Of a stretch of 64,000 nt of DNA, positions 25,898 through 34,183 are shown piece after piece. The position numbers were made by a program, and so were the translations under genes. The DNA comes from Methanobacteriota archaeon. GTDB taxonomy: Archaea; Halobacteriota; Methanomicrobia; Methanomicrobiales; Methanomicrobiaceae. The stretch is taken from positions 1 to 64,000 of the forward strand of contig JAENYT010000001.1 of NCBI GenBank assembly GCA_016841665.1, written 5' to 3'. The notes under the pieces were generated by a model, which was given only the letters and a program-made list of their open reading frames with translations, did not search any database and had not been told where the DNA came from. Position 1 is the stretch's first letter. Each line of letters begins with the position of its first letter.

Positions 25898-26323
25898 ATG
25901 ATTCTCTCTGCAATTGAAATCACACGAAGGCTGGACGAGGGGGATCTGGTGATCCGGCCCTATGCCGACGAGAGCCAGCAGCCGGCCTCCTACGACCTGC
26001 GGGCCGGGAGCGACTATGTGCTCGAGCGGGGAGGCTGCACGCTGGTGCACACCCTCGAGTGGGTGGAGCTTCCCGCCGATGTCGCCGCCACGATGCGGTG
26101 CCGCTCCTCGTTCGGGAGACGGGGCGTCCTGCTCGGCGGCGGGTTTGTGGACCCCGGGTTCCGCGGGCAGCTGACTCTCTGCCTGGTCAACATGGGCGAC
26201 GAGGATGTCCTCCTGTTCCAGGGCGACCGGGTGGTCCAGCTTATCATGCATGAGGTGCGAAACGGGATGCACCTCTATGAAGGACGCTACCAGGACAGCC
26301 AGGGGTCGGTGGAAGCACGATGA
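25898..26323 (+). CDS. dCTP deaminase/dUTPase-fold protein
   Basis: The family converts dCTP to dUTP or hydrolyses dUTP to dUMP, keeping uracil out of DNA. This 141-residue protein keeps the SYDLR motif (residues 31-35), the phosphate-binding RSSFGRRG (69-76), VDPGFRGQLTL (84-94) and a C-terminal YEGRYQDSQG tail. It is short for dCTP deaminases (usually 170-200). The residue aligning with the catalytic Glu of E. coli Dcd (VLEFYN) or the M. jannaschii bifunctional enzyme (TLEIV) is Cys95 here (TLCLV). dUTP diphosphatase activity is therefore as likely as deamination. Probably leaderless; four-base overlap with the next gene. Confidence 0.82.
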   Translation: MILSAIEITRRLDEGDLVIRPYADESQQPASYDLRAGSDYVLERGGCTLVHTLEWVELPADVAATMRCRSSFGRRGVLLGGGFVDPGFRGQLTLCLVNMGDEDVLLFQGDRVVQLIMHEVRNGMHLYEGRYQDSQGSVEAR

Positions 26324-27270
26324 GTTTTATCAGGTCCGAACGAAAATGGCTGGAGATTTTACGCATCCTCAGCGAGAGCACCGAACCCATGGGGGCGAAG
26401 CGTCTTTCCGAACTCATGGCCGAACGCGGCTTTGTGCTCAGTGACCGGGCGGTGCAGTATTACCTGAGCGAGCTCGACGACATGGGGTTCACCTACAAGG
26501 TGGGCAACAAAGGCAGGCTGCTCACCGCCGAGGGAATGGCCGAGATCGAGTGCGCACTCGTGGAGGAACGGGTGGGGTTCGTGATCTCGAAACTCGAACG
26601 GCTTGCGTTTCGGAGCACCTTCAATCCCCGTACGGGAACGGGGGACGTGGCCTATAATCTCTCCGTGGTTGCCGATGCGGATGTGGAAGGGGTTTCGGCG
26701 GCATTCGACGAGGTCATCGACAGTGGTATGGGCTTTTTTTCCCGGTACGGCATCATCGACCAGGACCCGCGCATCCCGCCCGGCCATGTCGGATTCATCA
26801 CCATCTGCAGCATCACTATGGACGGCGTGATCCAGAAGGCGGGCGTCCCCGTGAATATGGCCTACGGGGGACGCCTCGTGATCCAGGACGGTCAGGCTGA
26901 GGCGTTCGCCGATCTCATCGGCTACCGGGGGACCACCGTCGATCCCCTGCAGCTCTTCATCTCTGCCGGGCTGACCTCGATCGGCAGTACGGTGTCCACC
27001 GGCACCGGTGTTGTGCTGGCGAACGTGCGGCAGGTACCCGCATCCGCGAAGGCGCGCGTGGAAGAGGTAATCTCCCTGATGCGGGATCAGGATTTCGTGT
27101 TTCCGGTCACTATGGACACGCAGGTGTTCAACCTCAGGGAAGATCCCTACCGGCTCTCCATCGTTGCCTACAGCGGGATGAACCTCATCGGAAACGCTAT
27201 CGAGAAGGGCTTCTCCATCAGGACTGAAATCGGGGCGGGCAATATCAGTTACGCGAAGCTGCTGCAATAA
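26320..27270 (+). CDS. NrpR-like transcriptional regulator, single NRD domain
   Basis: NrpR represses nitrogen-assimilation genes in methanogens and is released by 2-oxoglutarate. The 316-residue protein has an N-terminal winged helix (residues about 7-68, with GAKRLSELMAERG and VQYYLSELDDMGF) and one NRD effector domain of the DUF128 family (about 80-310, with TGTGDVAYNLSVV and STGTGVVLANVRQVPA). The well-studied Methanococcus protein has two NRD domains; single-domain forms occur as separate partners in some Methanomicrobia. The ATG overlaps the stop of the dCTP-deaminase-fold gene. The target genes are not in the window. Confidence 0.85.
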   Translation: MSFIRSERKWLEILRILSESTEPMGAKRLSELMAERGFVLSDRAVQYYLSELDDMGFTYKVGNKGRLLTAEGMAEIECALVEERVGFVISKLERLAFRSTFNPRTGTGDVAYNLSVVADADVEGVSAAFDEVIDSGMGFFSRYGIIDQDPRIPPGHVGFITICSITMDGVIQKAGVPVNMAYGGRLVIQDGQAEAFADLIGYRGTTVDPLQLFISAGLTSIGSTVSTGTGVVLANVRQVPASAKARVEEVISLMRDQDFVFPVTMDTQVFNLREDPYRLSIVAYSGMNLIGNAIEKGFSIRTEIGAGNISYAKLLQ

Positions 27271-27291
27271 TAATGGGGGCACCGGGAACCC

Positions 27292-29259
27292 CTATTTTAT
27301 CCAGAAGATGAGGTCTTCGTCCTCTTTTTCCTCAGGTTCGGGTTTTTGGGGCTTTTTCGGTGCGAACTCTTCTTCTGCCTCGTAAATGATGTTCAGGCGC
27401 CGTTTGGCGAGTTCAGGTTCTTTTGCCTGTGAACTCTTTGAAGAAAGCGTTTTCTCGGCATGCCCGAGCATACCGTCCTTTGCGCCCGATGCGGACCCTT
27501 TCAGCCTGATGCCCTCGTCGTCCCTGATCAATTCATGGATCTTTTTCCCCGGCGATTGGATTTTGACCGACTCCCCGTCAATGATCCCTGCAGGCGAGGG
27601 GGAGCGCTCCGCGTGGATTACGATTCTCTCCCCGTCGATGATCCCGTCCTTTGGTTTTGGCAGGTCTTTCACCGAGAGGTCGGAATCACTGCGTGCATCC
27701 GTCCTCGGCATCCCCATCCCATAGCGGGACTCACGGACCCCCAGTGCCGAGTCTTTCGGGGCCATTCGCGCTCCGCCCGATGTCTGCCTGGTCATATCGA
27801 GAATGATCGCGTCCGGCTTTTTGGGGAGAATGATCCGTTCCTCGTCGTCTTCGCTGCCCTCATTTGAGGAGAGCAGGATGGCATCGTCGCGCAGCAGATG
27901 TTTATGCCCACTGTCGTCCTTTTTCTTTGACAGCACGGTGATCATTTCATCTTTGAGGGCGGGCTCTTCGGGTGCGGCGGCACGGGATGCGCCGCCGATA
28001 CGGGAGACGTCATACACGGGGCTTCCCGCAAAACGCCCCCCTGAAACGCGCTCCTCGCCCGGATCGAGCGTGATATCATCGGCGATGAGCAGCTCCTCCT
28101 CACGCCTTCGCTCTTCCAGTTCCCGCTCTACCTGGTACCCTTCCCTGATCTCCCTGATCTCCTCGACACGGGGGATGTTTTCCAGCCCCGAGAGCATGAT
28201 AATGATGCCCACGAAACGGGTGTTTTTCACCGGATAGTCACCGGATCGCATCTCCAGCCCTGCGATGCTACGGTCGATCCATTTGCGCACCGTCTGGAAC
28301 CCCTTCATGGAGAGCTCTTTAGAAGGTCCAGCAATGAGAACGAGGGCCTTGTCTGCGCTGGTGAGGTCGCAGGGGATGGAGATGTCCTCATAGACCGCCT
28401 GTTTGGTCAGCGATACGATACGGGCGGCGCGTACCTGTGCCCCCTCAAAGAAGTACCGGGAGGAGCGCCAGCGATCGAACATCCCCAGCAGGCTTCTGGG
28501 GAGGGGTTCTGCTGCATACCCCACTGCCACGAGGCCGTTACCCTTGAGGGTGTTGAGGATCTCTCCGGCGTCGAGCACCACCTCGGAGACTTCCAGCCCC
28601 TCCTCGTTGAACTCACCCGCACGGAGGAGCAGTCCTACCTGCCGTGCGATGCGCTCGTTGAGAAGGCGGTAGATGTCGCGGGGGTTTGAGGGAAAGCTTT
28701 TTGCAATCTGGGGGAAACGTGTCCTGTTTTCGTGTTCCTCGCCTTCCTCATAGGACTCTTTGATTTTGCGGTACCATGTTTCGTTGTCGAAGAGGATGGC
28801 GGCGTCGACACATTCCCTGACCATCTCGATATCATCCGCCGCTTTCGCGGACCGCCTGTTGCCCTCGGCGAGGCAGGGCAGGGTAACCACCCCAAACACC
28901 GGCTCGATAAAGGACTTGCGCAGCTCGGGCACGATCAGGGACATGGCATCGACCATCGATCCGCCCAGACCGCAGAAGATCATGATGGCATCGATCTCCA
29001 CGGTGTCCGTCTTCTGGATGATGGTCATCACCTCCTCGATGTCCACCGTGGATCGTGCGTCGTAGTGCTGGTCGGGATCGATGGGAGGAAAATGCACTTT
29101 TGCGGTGTCGGGAAGGTAGCGCAGCTGCAGCAGCGTGTTCACGTCGGTGTCGATGGCAATGGGGCTCAGGCATCCCACCCTGCTGCGCATGTCATGATCG
29201 TAGAGGTGATCGACAACCCTGCAGCCCGCACCGCCCAGACCAATTGCAAGAACTCTCAT
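27292..29259 (-). CDS. Divergent tubulin/FtsZ-superfamily protein with long C-terminal extension
   Basis: The first 380 residues of this 655-residue protein resemble the FtsZ/tubulin fold: GLGGAG at 7-12 (T1 loop), a T5-like segment TLPCLAEGNRR at 127-136, the nucleotide-base residue region FDNETW at 157-162, and a T7-like region EVVLDAGEI at 226-234. The usual tubulin signature GGGTGSG is replaced by CGLGGSMVDA (96-105), and the first acidic residue of the T7 catalytic motif is missing. After a charged helix (365-393) comes a low-complexity tail of about 260 residues with repeated short units (DGIIDGERIVI, AGIIDGESVKI, DAIILDM) and a C-terminal acidic-to-hydrophobic end EDEDLIFWIK like the FtsZ tail peptide. 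It probably forms a cytoskeletal or scaffold structure. It converges with the NrpR-like gene. Confidence 0.75.
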   Translation of the reverse strand: MRVLAIGLGGAGCRVVDHLYDHDMRSRVGCLSPIAIDTDVNTLLQLRYLPDTAKVHFPPIDPDQHYDARSTVDIEEVMTIIQKTDTVEIDAIMIFCGLGGSMVDAMSLIVPELRKSFIEPVFGVVTLPCLAEGNRRSAKAADDIEMVRECVDAAILFDNETWYRKIKESYEEGEEHENRTRFPQIAKSFPSNPRDIYRLLNERIARQVGLLLRAGEFNEEGLEVSEVVLDAGEILNTLKGNGLVAVGYAAEPLPRSLLGMFDRWRSSRYFFEGAQVRAARIVSLTKQAVYEDISIPCDLTSADKALVLIAGPSKELSMKGFQTVRKWIDRSIAGLEMRSGDYPVKNTRFVGIIIMLSGLENIPRVEEIREIREGYQVERELEERRREEELLIADDITLDPGEERVSGGRFAGSPVYDVSRIGGASRAAAPEEPALKDEMITVLSKKKDDSGHKHLLRDDAILLSSNEGSEDDEERIILPKKPDAIILDMTRQTSGGARMAPKDSALGVRESRYGMGMPRTDARSDSDLSVKDLPKPKDGIIDGERIVIHAERSPSPAGIIDGESVKIQSPGKKIHELIRDDEGIRLKGSASGAKDGMLGHAEKTLSSKSSQAKEPELAKRRLNIIYEAEEEFAPKKPQKPEPEEKEDEDLIFWIK

Positions 29260-29495
29260 GGGTATCCTTTCGTGTTATCGCAGCTCTAGGTATGATACAA
29301 ACTATTTCCGTCTATTCCCTGTTCACGATGCAAAATGATCAATAATTACATTTGGTACAGAACGCTATTAAATGATGTTGATAGTGCACCGTAATTCTGC
29401 AGCGCCGCCGCCCTCTGCCGGGTATTTCCCTGCAGGTATCATTCCGGCGCCATTCGATCGGGTCCGATCTGGCGTTTTTCCTGACGGAAACGATA

Positions 29496-29543
29496 ATGTT
29501 TATAAATCTGGTCGCTTTAATAACTCAATGAGGTGAAATAACC
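29496..29543 (+). promoter_or_regulatory. mer promoter and ribosome binding site
   Basis: GTTTATAAATC at 29496-29506 is a good archaeal TATA box, placing transcription start near 29525-29530. A GAGGTG ribosome binding site follows at 29530-29535, eight bases before the TTG start. This combination suits a highly expressed gene with a short leader. Confidence 0.7.
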
Positions 29544-30533
29544 TTGTCTTATGGTATTGAATTTGTGCCAGGTAACATTACCGTCAAGCAGGTAGTGAAC
29601 TACTGTAAGCTCGCAGAATCAAAGGATATCGATTTTGCGTGGATTACCAACCACTACAACAACCGTCACTGCTACCCGACCCTCGCAGCAATCGCGATGA
29701 ACACCGACACCCTGAAGATGGGCCCGGGTATCATGAACACCTTCACCGACACCCCCGCAGCCATCGCATCCTTCATAGCAACCCTCAACGAGATCTCCGA
29801 CGGCCGTGCCGTCCTCGGTATCGGCCCCGGCGACCTCTCTACGCTCCCCAAGCTCGCAATTAAGGGCGAAAAACCTGTTGCACGCCTGAAAGAGGGTGTA
29901 ATCCAGATCCGGAAACTTCTCGCTGGTGAGGAAGTCAAGAAGACCGGTGAGTTTGAGTTCTTCGACTACGATGGTGCAAAACTGACCGGCGTCCAGCTCC
30001 CCGGTAAGAAGGGCATCCCCGTCTACATCGGTGCACAGGGGCCCAAGATGCTCGCACTCGCCGGTGAGATCGGAGACGGATCGCTCATCAACGCGTCCAA
30101 CCCCAAGGACTTCGAGATCGCCATCCCCATCATCAAGGCAGCCCAGGAGGCAGCCGACCGCAAGAAGCACGATGTCGGTGCCTACACCGCAATCTCCGTC
30201 GACCAGGATGTCAAGAAGGCACGCAACGCCGCAAAGATCGTTGCCGCATTCATCGCCGCAGGATCTCCGCCCCCGCTACTGGAGCGCCACGGCCTCGACA
30301 TGGGCAACGTCGCAAAGATCAAGGAAGCCCTCGCACGCTTCGACTTCAAGACGGTGGGCGGCCTTGTCGGTGACGCAGAGATCGACGCCTTCACCATTGC
30401 AGGCACCCCCGAGATGTGCAAGCAGAAGTGCGAAGACCTTATGGCAGCCGGTGTGACCCAGGTCATCTTCGGATCCCCGCTGGGTCCCGACATGGTCAAT
30501 TCCATCCGCCTGATCGGCAAGTACATTGTCTGA
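29544..30533 (+). CDS. mer: 5,10-methylenetetrahydromethanopterin reductase
   Basis: Mer reduces methylene-H4MPT to methyl-H4MPT with F420H2 in the cytoplasmic methanogenesis pathway. The 329-residue protein belongs to the bacterial luciferase-like F420 superfamily; WITNHYNNRHCYPTLAAIA, GPGIMNTFTDTPAAIA and GIGPGDLSTLPKL are the F420/substrate-binding segments of Mer. The start is a TTG (SYGIEFVPG follows) preceded by GAGGTG, with no in-frame ATG nearby. Codon use is strongly biased, like the S-layer gene. It stands as a single transcription unit 2 kb from mtd, the preceding enzyme of the pathway. Confidence 0.97.
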   Translation: MSYGIEFVPGNITVKQVVNYCKLAESKDIDFAWITNHYNNRHCYPTLAAIAMNTDTLKMGPGIMNTFTDTPAAIASFIATLNEISDGRAVLGIGPGDLSTLPKLAIKGEKPVARLKEGVIQIRKLLAGEEVKKTGEFEFFDYDGAKLTGVQLPGKKGIPVYIGAQGPKMLALAGEIGDGSLINASNPKDFEIAIPIIKAAQEAADRKKHDVGAYTAISVDQDVKKARNAAKIVAAFIAAGSPPPLLERHGLDMGNVAKIKEALARFDFKTVGGLVGDAEIDAFTIAGTPEMCKQKCEDLMAAGVTQVIFGSPLGPDMVNSIRLIGKYIV

Positions 30534-30559
30534 GCGTGTGGAAACCACACCCCGGTATC

Positions 30560-30566
30560 TTTTTTT
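30560..30566 (+). terminator. T-run terminator after mer
   Basis: Seven T at 30560-30566, 27 bases after the mer stop, continuing as CTCTTCGCCCTTAATCTT. A typical archaeal pyrimidine-rich termination region. Confidence 0.55.
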
Positions 30567-30632
30567 CTCTTCGCCCTTAATCTTCACATAGAAAGATGAA
30601 TACCCTGAGAGCAGTCATTTCTGAGCGTGGAA

Positions 30633-31556
30633 ATGTTTGATATCGAGCAGATCGACGCAGGAAGGGGAATTGTGCAGTACAGGCGCGAGCACCTCACCGG
30701 CTTACGGTGCAGGATCAGCCCCGAGCGAATAAAACGGGGTATCGGGCAGTACTATTCGCTCGCCCCCCCTTCCGGTGAATGTCCCTTCTGCCCGGACCGG
30801 GTGCGGGAGGAAACACCGGTCTTCGAGGACGGCACGCGCATCGAGATCGGGGAGAGCATCACCTTCCCCAACCTCTACCCCTTTGCCGAGTGCCATACGG
30901 TGACGGTGATCTCCCGGGATCACGATGTCGAACGGTTCAGCGTCCGCCAGCTGTCCGATGCCCTTCTCGGCCAGATCGAGTCGCTCAAGAGGCACGGGGG
31001 GTATGCGAGCATCAACTGGAACTACCTGCCCTCGGCCGGTGCAAGCATAGCCCATCCCCACCTGCAGGGGATTTCCGATCGCAGCCCCTCTACACTCGCG
31101 GAATGCTATCTTGCCGGGAGCTATCGCTACCGTGCCCGGCGCGGCACTATCTACCAGGACGATCTTCTCGCCCATGAGATGGATGCAGGAAGGTACCTTT
31201 TCGGCGACGAAATCCCCTGGATCGCCAGCGCCGTCCCGCTGGGAGAACGCGAGGTGCGGGGGCTCCTCCCCATCCGCATCCTCGAGGAGGCCGAATCCTA
31301 CACCGACTGCATTGCGGAAGGAATGCGGGAAATCATCGAAATCTTCCGGGACACGGGTTCGATGGCGTTCAACGCCTCCATTTTTTTCGAAAAACCGGGT
31401 TGCGATTCGGGCTTTCGGGCATTTTGTTCCCTGATCGCAAGGATCAACCCGAACCCCTGGTCAACCAGCGACTCGGCATTTATGGAGCGCCTCCAGCTCG
31501 AGCCGGTGATCCTTACGCTGCCTGAGGCATTCGCCGCGTACTGCCGGCGCAGGTAA
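30633..31556 (+). CDS. Galactose-1-phosphate uridylyltransferase-like HIT-superfamily protein
   Basis: The 307-residue protein shows the GalT pattern: CPFC zinc ligands at residues 50-53 and the active-site motif HPHLQ at 141-145 with the nucleophilic His probably at 143. An N-terminal half with FPNLYPFAECHTVTV and a C-terminal half related by the family's internal duplication make up the rest. It could transfer nucleotides between UDP-sugars or act as an ADP-glucose/other NDP-sugar phosphorylase; the window gives no sugar-pathway neighbour. A GTG at 30627 is an alternative start; the ATG at 30633 has the better spacing to a weak GAG element. It converges with mtd. Confidence 0.85.
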   Translation: MFDIEQIDAGRGIVQYRREHLTGLRCRISPERIKRGIGQYYSLAPPSGECPFCPDRVREETPVFEDGTRIEIGESITFPNLYPFAECHTVTVISRDHDVERFSVRQLSDALLGQIESLKRHGGYASINWNYLPSAGASIAHPHLQGISDRSPSTLAECYLAGSYRYRARRGTIYQDDLLAHEMDAGRYLFGDEIPWIASAVPLGEREVRGLLPIRILEEAESYTDCIAEGMREIIEIFRDTGSMAFNASIFFEKPGCDSGFRAFCSLIARINPNPWSTSDSAFMERLQLEPVILTLPEAFAAYCRRR

Positions 31557-31630
31557 CTGCGTTTCAGTGGTTTCATCCACGGCGATGTCCAGCATCGGTG
31601 CAGGATCGAACGGTGCATACAAAGCAAAGA

Positions 31631-31660
31631 TTCCGGCACTGCCGGAAAAAAAGGTTTTTT
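31631..31660. terminator. Hairpin with flanking A and T runs between galT-like and mtd genes
   Basis: TTCCGGC-ACT-GCCGGAA (31631-31647) is a perfect seven-pair stem with a three-base loop. On the plus strand it is followed by an A-run and then six T (31655-31660); on the minus strand the A-run gives seven T just before the stem. It lies between convergent stops and probably ends both transcripts. Confidence 0.65.
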
Positions 31661-31668
31661 GTATAGGG

Positions 31669-32508
31669 TTACTCGGGTTTGCTGATGAGCGTGGTCTTGG
31701 AGACGATGGTTCCATCGTTCTTGTGCGGCTTGCGGACAACGCCGTCGACACCCTTCTCGATCTCGCGTGCCTCGTCGCAGAGCGCGGTTGCAGCGCGCAT
31801 CATCTCGTGAGCGCTTGCAACGATGGGGACATAGTTCTCGAATCCCTTGGTCATGAAGCAGCCTTTGACGTTGACCATCGCGACGGCTGCGGCGATCTCG
31901 AATGCGGCGCGTGCCTTTGCGTAGGCATAGGGGTTGGTGAACTCATCCTTGACTGCCTTGTCGGCGGTCATCACGATCTTGGGGAGCTCGATGTCTGCGC
32001 CCTTCTTGCCTGCCTTGACCTGGTCGATGACCGCGTCGATGGCGATCTGCATCTTGCGGAATGCGCCGGTGACGGAGAGCACCTTGACCAGGTTGCCGTT
32101 GTAGTCAGCCATCTCGATCGGGTCGAGGAACTCGCGGCGTGCGCCGATCATGGAGTCCGCCTTCTGGATAATGTAACCGAACGAGCTCTCCTTGAGGTCT
32201 GCCCATTCCTTCTTGGTGGTGACATCGTCGGTGATCACGATCACGGGGATGCCCGCTGCCGCGAGGGCCTCGCGTGCACCCGTAGGTCCGGGGAGAACGC
32301 CGTTCGGGGAGACGACGATTGCGAAGTCAGGTCCCCATGCCTTCAGGTTGTCAACAACACGGTCAACATCCTCGGGCTGGAGCTTGGTACCGCTGGTTGC
32401 CATGAAGGTGATCATGTCCTCTCTGTCTGCACGCTCGTCGAGCAGCAGCTCAACCATTACACCGCTTGCAATATTGCCTAATTTTGCAACTCCGACTTTA
32501 ACTACCAT
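31669..32508 (-). CDS. mtd: F420-dependent methylenetetrahydromethanopterin dehydrogenase
   Basis: Mtd interconverts methenyl- and methylene-H4MPT with F420 in the cytoplasm, one step before Mer. The 279-residue protein begins [29 protein letters not shown]-like and ends ISKPE, both diagnostic, and is full length. The ATG at 32508 is preceded by AGAGGTG at seven bases; the frame stays open far upstream through the divergent tfx gene but only as shadow sequence. The ribosome binding site is part of a perfect 12-base palindrome. A TATA-like CGTTTATTACCC lies near 32555-32566. Confidence 0.97.
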   Translation of the reverse strand: MVVKVGVAKLGNIASGVMVELLLDERADREDMITFMATSGTKLQPEDVDRVVDNLKAWGPDFAIVVSPNGVLPGPTGAREALAAAGIPVIVITDDVTTKKEWADLKESSFGYIIQKADSMIGARREFLDPIEMADYNGNLVKVLSVTGAFRKMQIAIDAVIDQVKAGKKGADIELPKIVMTADKAVKDEFTNPYAYAKARAAFEIAAAVAMVNVKGCFMTKGFENYVPIVASAHEMMRAATALCDEAREIEKGVDGVVRKPHKNDGTIVSKTTLISKPE

Positions 32509-32646
32509 GTTTACACCTCTCAAATTTGAGGAACAACACATTATCATCAAGTTGGGTAATAAACGTTTTGAATCAGACTTATTTTGTCCTTTATGGCGAT
32601 CGGGTGTTAAAGAAAAGTGTTTAAATTTTAATATGCATACATTGAT
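32509..32646. promoter_or_regulatory. mtd-tfx divergent promoter region with palindrome
   Basis: The 138 bases between the divergent starts hold CTCAAATTTGAG at 32519-32530, a perfect palindrome whose right half overlaps the mtd ribosome binding site. On the other side, TTTAAATTTTAATATG at 32619-32634 is the TATA region for tfx, which has a very short leader or none. The palindrome would sit just downstream of the likely mtd transcription start. Confidence 0.6.
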
Positions 32647-33054
32647 ATGATGAAACAGGGTCTCATTACCGATCGGCAGAAAGAAGTGTTGCGGTACAGA
32701 AAACAGGGGTTGACACAGCAGCAGATAGCCGATCTCATCCACACATCGAAAGCAAACATCTGCACCATAGAAAAGGCAGCAGTTGAAAATATCCGGAAAG
32801 CCAAAGAAACGCTCGAATTTCTGTATACACTCGATGCGACACATATCTATACCATTCGCACCGGTACCGACGTCCTCGATGCTGTAAAGGAGATTTTTAC
32901 GGAGGCAGAAAAGATCCATATCAAGGTACGGTACGATACCATCAGCCTTGTCAACCGCATGCGCGAGTCGGTTCCGGAGCGGATCAGAGGGCGCTTTGTC
33001 CGTGAAAACATAGACGTGTACGTCAACGAAGATGGCGAACTCTACTTCGGGTGA
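32647..33054 (+). CDS. Tfx-family transcriptional regulator
   Basis: Tfx is a basic helix-turn-helix protein first found binding the promoter of the molybdenum formylmethanofuran dehydrogenase operon in Methanothermobacter. The 135-residue protein has the HTH at about residues 8-50 ([20 protein letters not shown], then [17 protein letters not shown]) and the conserved C-terminal domain with [17 protein letters not shown] codons at 32647 and 32650 are both possible. Its divergent position from mtd suggests it regulates that gene or itself. Confidence 0.9.
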   Translation: MMKQGLITDRQKEVLRYRKQGLTQQQIADLIHTSKANICTIEKAAVENIRKAKETLEFLYTLDATHIYTIRTGTDVLDAVKEIFTEAEKIHIKVRYDTISLVNRMRESVPERIRGRFVRENIDVYVNEDGELYFG

Positions 33055-33199
33055 CGTGGACACGTTCGGTACACACCCTGCTCTTTTTTGCTTCCACCGC
33101 TCCCCGGTATTCCTGTACAGTCCCGGCGGCCACAAGAAGGTTTATATTCAATTCTGGTGAATATTTAGGAAACCGTTATGGGGTTATCTGTTGCGGGGA

Positions 33200-34039
33200 A
33201 TGGAGCCGAAACGTTCATATCGTCTTTCGATCGCCATTCCCTCGTCATTCACGGCAGAAACCGCGGACCCCAAACTCAGGGCATACAAGGTGGGCCAGAT
33301 CGCCCGGGCGGCAGCAGTCTTCCGGGTTGAAGAAATTGCCCTCTACCGGGATCACCGCCATCCTGAATGGCGGGAGATGACGGCCCTCCTGAAGTATGCA
33401 GAGACACCGCAGTACCTCAGAAAGTACCTGTTCAGGCACTCTGAACTGCTGCAGTATGCAGGGGTCCTTCCGCCGTTGCGGATGCCTCATCACATGGTTA
33501 CCTCCTCGATCGAGGAGGGTCAATACCGAGAAGGAGTTGTGCTCAGTCACAACGGGATGATAGACGTAGGATCTGACGAATGCGCCTGGGTGGACGTTGG
33601 TGCAACGAGCCCTCTTCCGCTGGACACATGCGTGCCTGCTGGAAGGCGCATCACGGTCAGGATCTATTCGCGAGACGGGGCTTTCTGGTGCACACCAGAA
33701 GAATCGCCAGGCTACTGGGGCTACCGCACAACCACGCACACATCGCTCTCCCGTATCATGGCACGGGCCGACCATGCAATCGTCACATCGGTTGACGGCA
33801 TGGCGGTGACGCACGAAGCCATGGACGACCTGGGGAGGCGCCTGAATGGCAGCGTGGTGGTCGTGTTCGGGGGTCCAGGCCGCAGCGTCCGTTCAATCCT
33901 TGCGGATGAGAAGCGCTCAATCTCGGAATTCACCGATGCGGTGTTCAACCTGGTTCCCCATCAGGGGACAGCCACGGTCCGGACAGAAGAGGCGGTCATC
34001 GCGTCTCTCGCATTGCTGAATGTGGCGGAATACACGTGA
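33200..34039 (+). CDS. SPOUT-family RNA methyltransferase (COG2106/DUF171)
   Basis: A 279-residue archaeal member of the SPOUT superfamily, thought to methylate RNA (a uridine N3 or related ribosomal site). It has the SPOUT knot features: VGQIARAAAVFRVEEIALYRD near the N terminus, an inserted OB-like domain (about 100-180, VVLSHNGMIDVG), and VVVVFGGPGRS and FNLVPHQGTATVRTEEAV at the C-terminal SAM-binding knot. This gene opens the ribosomal protein operon in many euryarchaea. The ATG at 33200 lies two bases after a GGGG; TTG at 33191 is an alternative. A TATA-like GTTTATATTC lies at about 33138. Confidence 0.88.
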   Translation: MEPKRSYRLSIAIPSSFTAETADPKLRAYKVGQIARAAAVFRVEEIALYRDHRHPEWREMTALLKYAETPQYLRKYLFRHSELLQYAGVLPPLRMPHHMVTSSIEEGQYREGVVLSHNGMIDVGSDECAWVDVGATSPLPLDTCVPAGRRITVRIYSRDGAFWCTPEESPGYWGYRTTTHTSLSRIMARADHAIVTSVDGMAVTHEAMDDLGRRLNGSVVVVFGGPGRSVRSILADEKRSISEFTDAVFNLVPHQGTATVRTEEAVIASLALLNVAEYT

Positions 34040-34051
34040 AATCGAAGATTT

Positions 34052-34116
34052 CGCTGACAGGAAAATACTGAGTATTTCCCGTGACAGGGAAATCCGGAGT
34101 ATTTTTCCCTGTTCGT
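34052..34116 (+). promoter_or_regulatory. Tandem imperfect inverted repeats upstream of uL3
   Basis: Between the methyltransferase stop and uL3 are two related units, each starting GACAGG and ending in GAGTATTT(TT)CCC. Unit 1 contains the perfect 15-base palindrome AAATACTGAGTATTT at 34063-34077 within GGAAA...TTTCC arms. Unit 2 forms a stronger stem, GTGACAGGGAAA with TTTCCCTGTTCGTCAC (34081-34118). They could be a tandem operator, an autoregulatory mRNA leader, or a transcription attenuator inside the operon. Confidence 0.6.
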
Positions 34117-34183
34117 CACAATGAGGCCGGCGGCATTCCCGCCTTCCCGAATGAACCGAATATGAATGAGGATTGATTGAACT

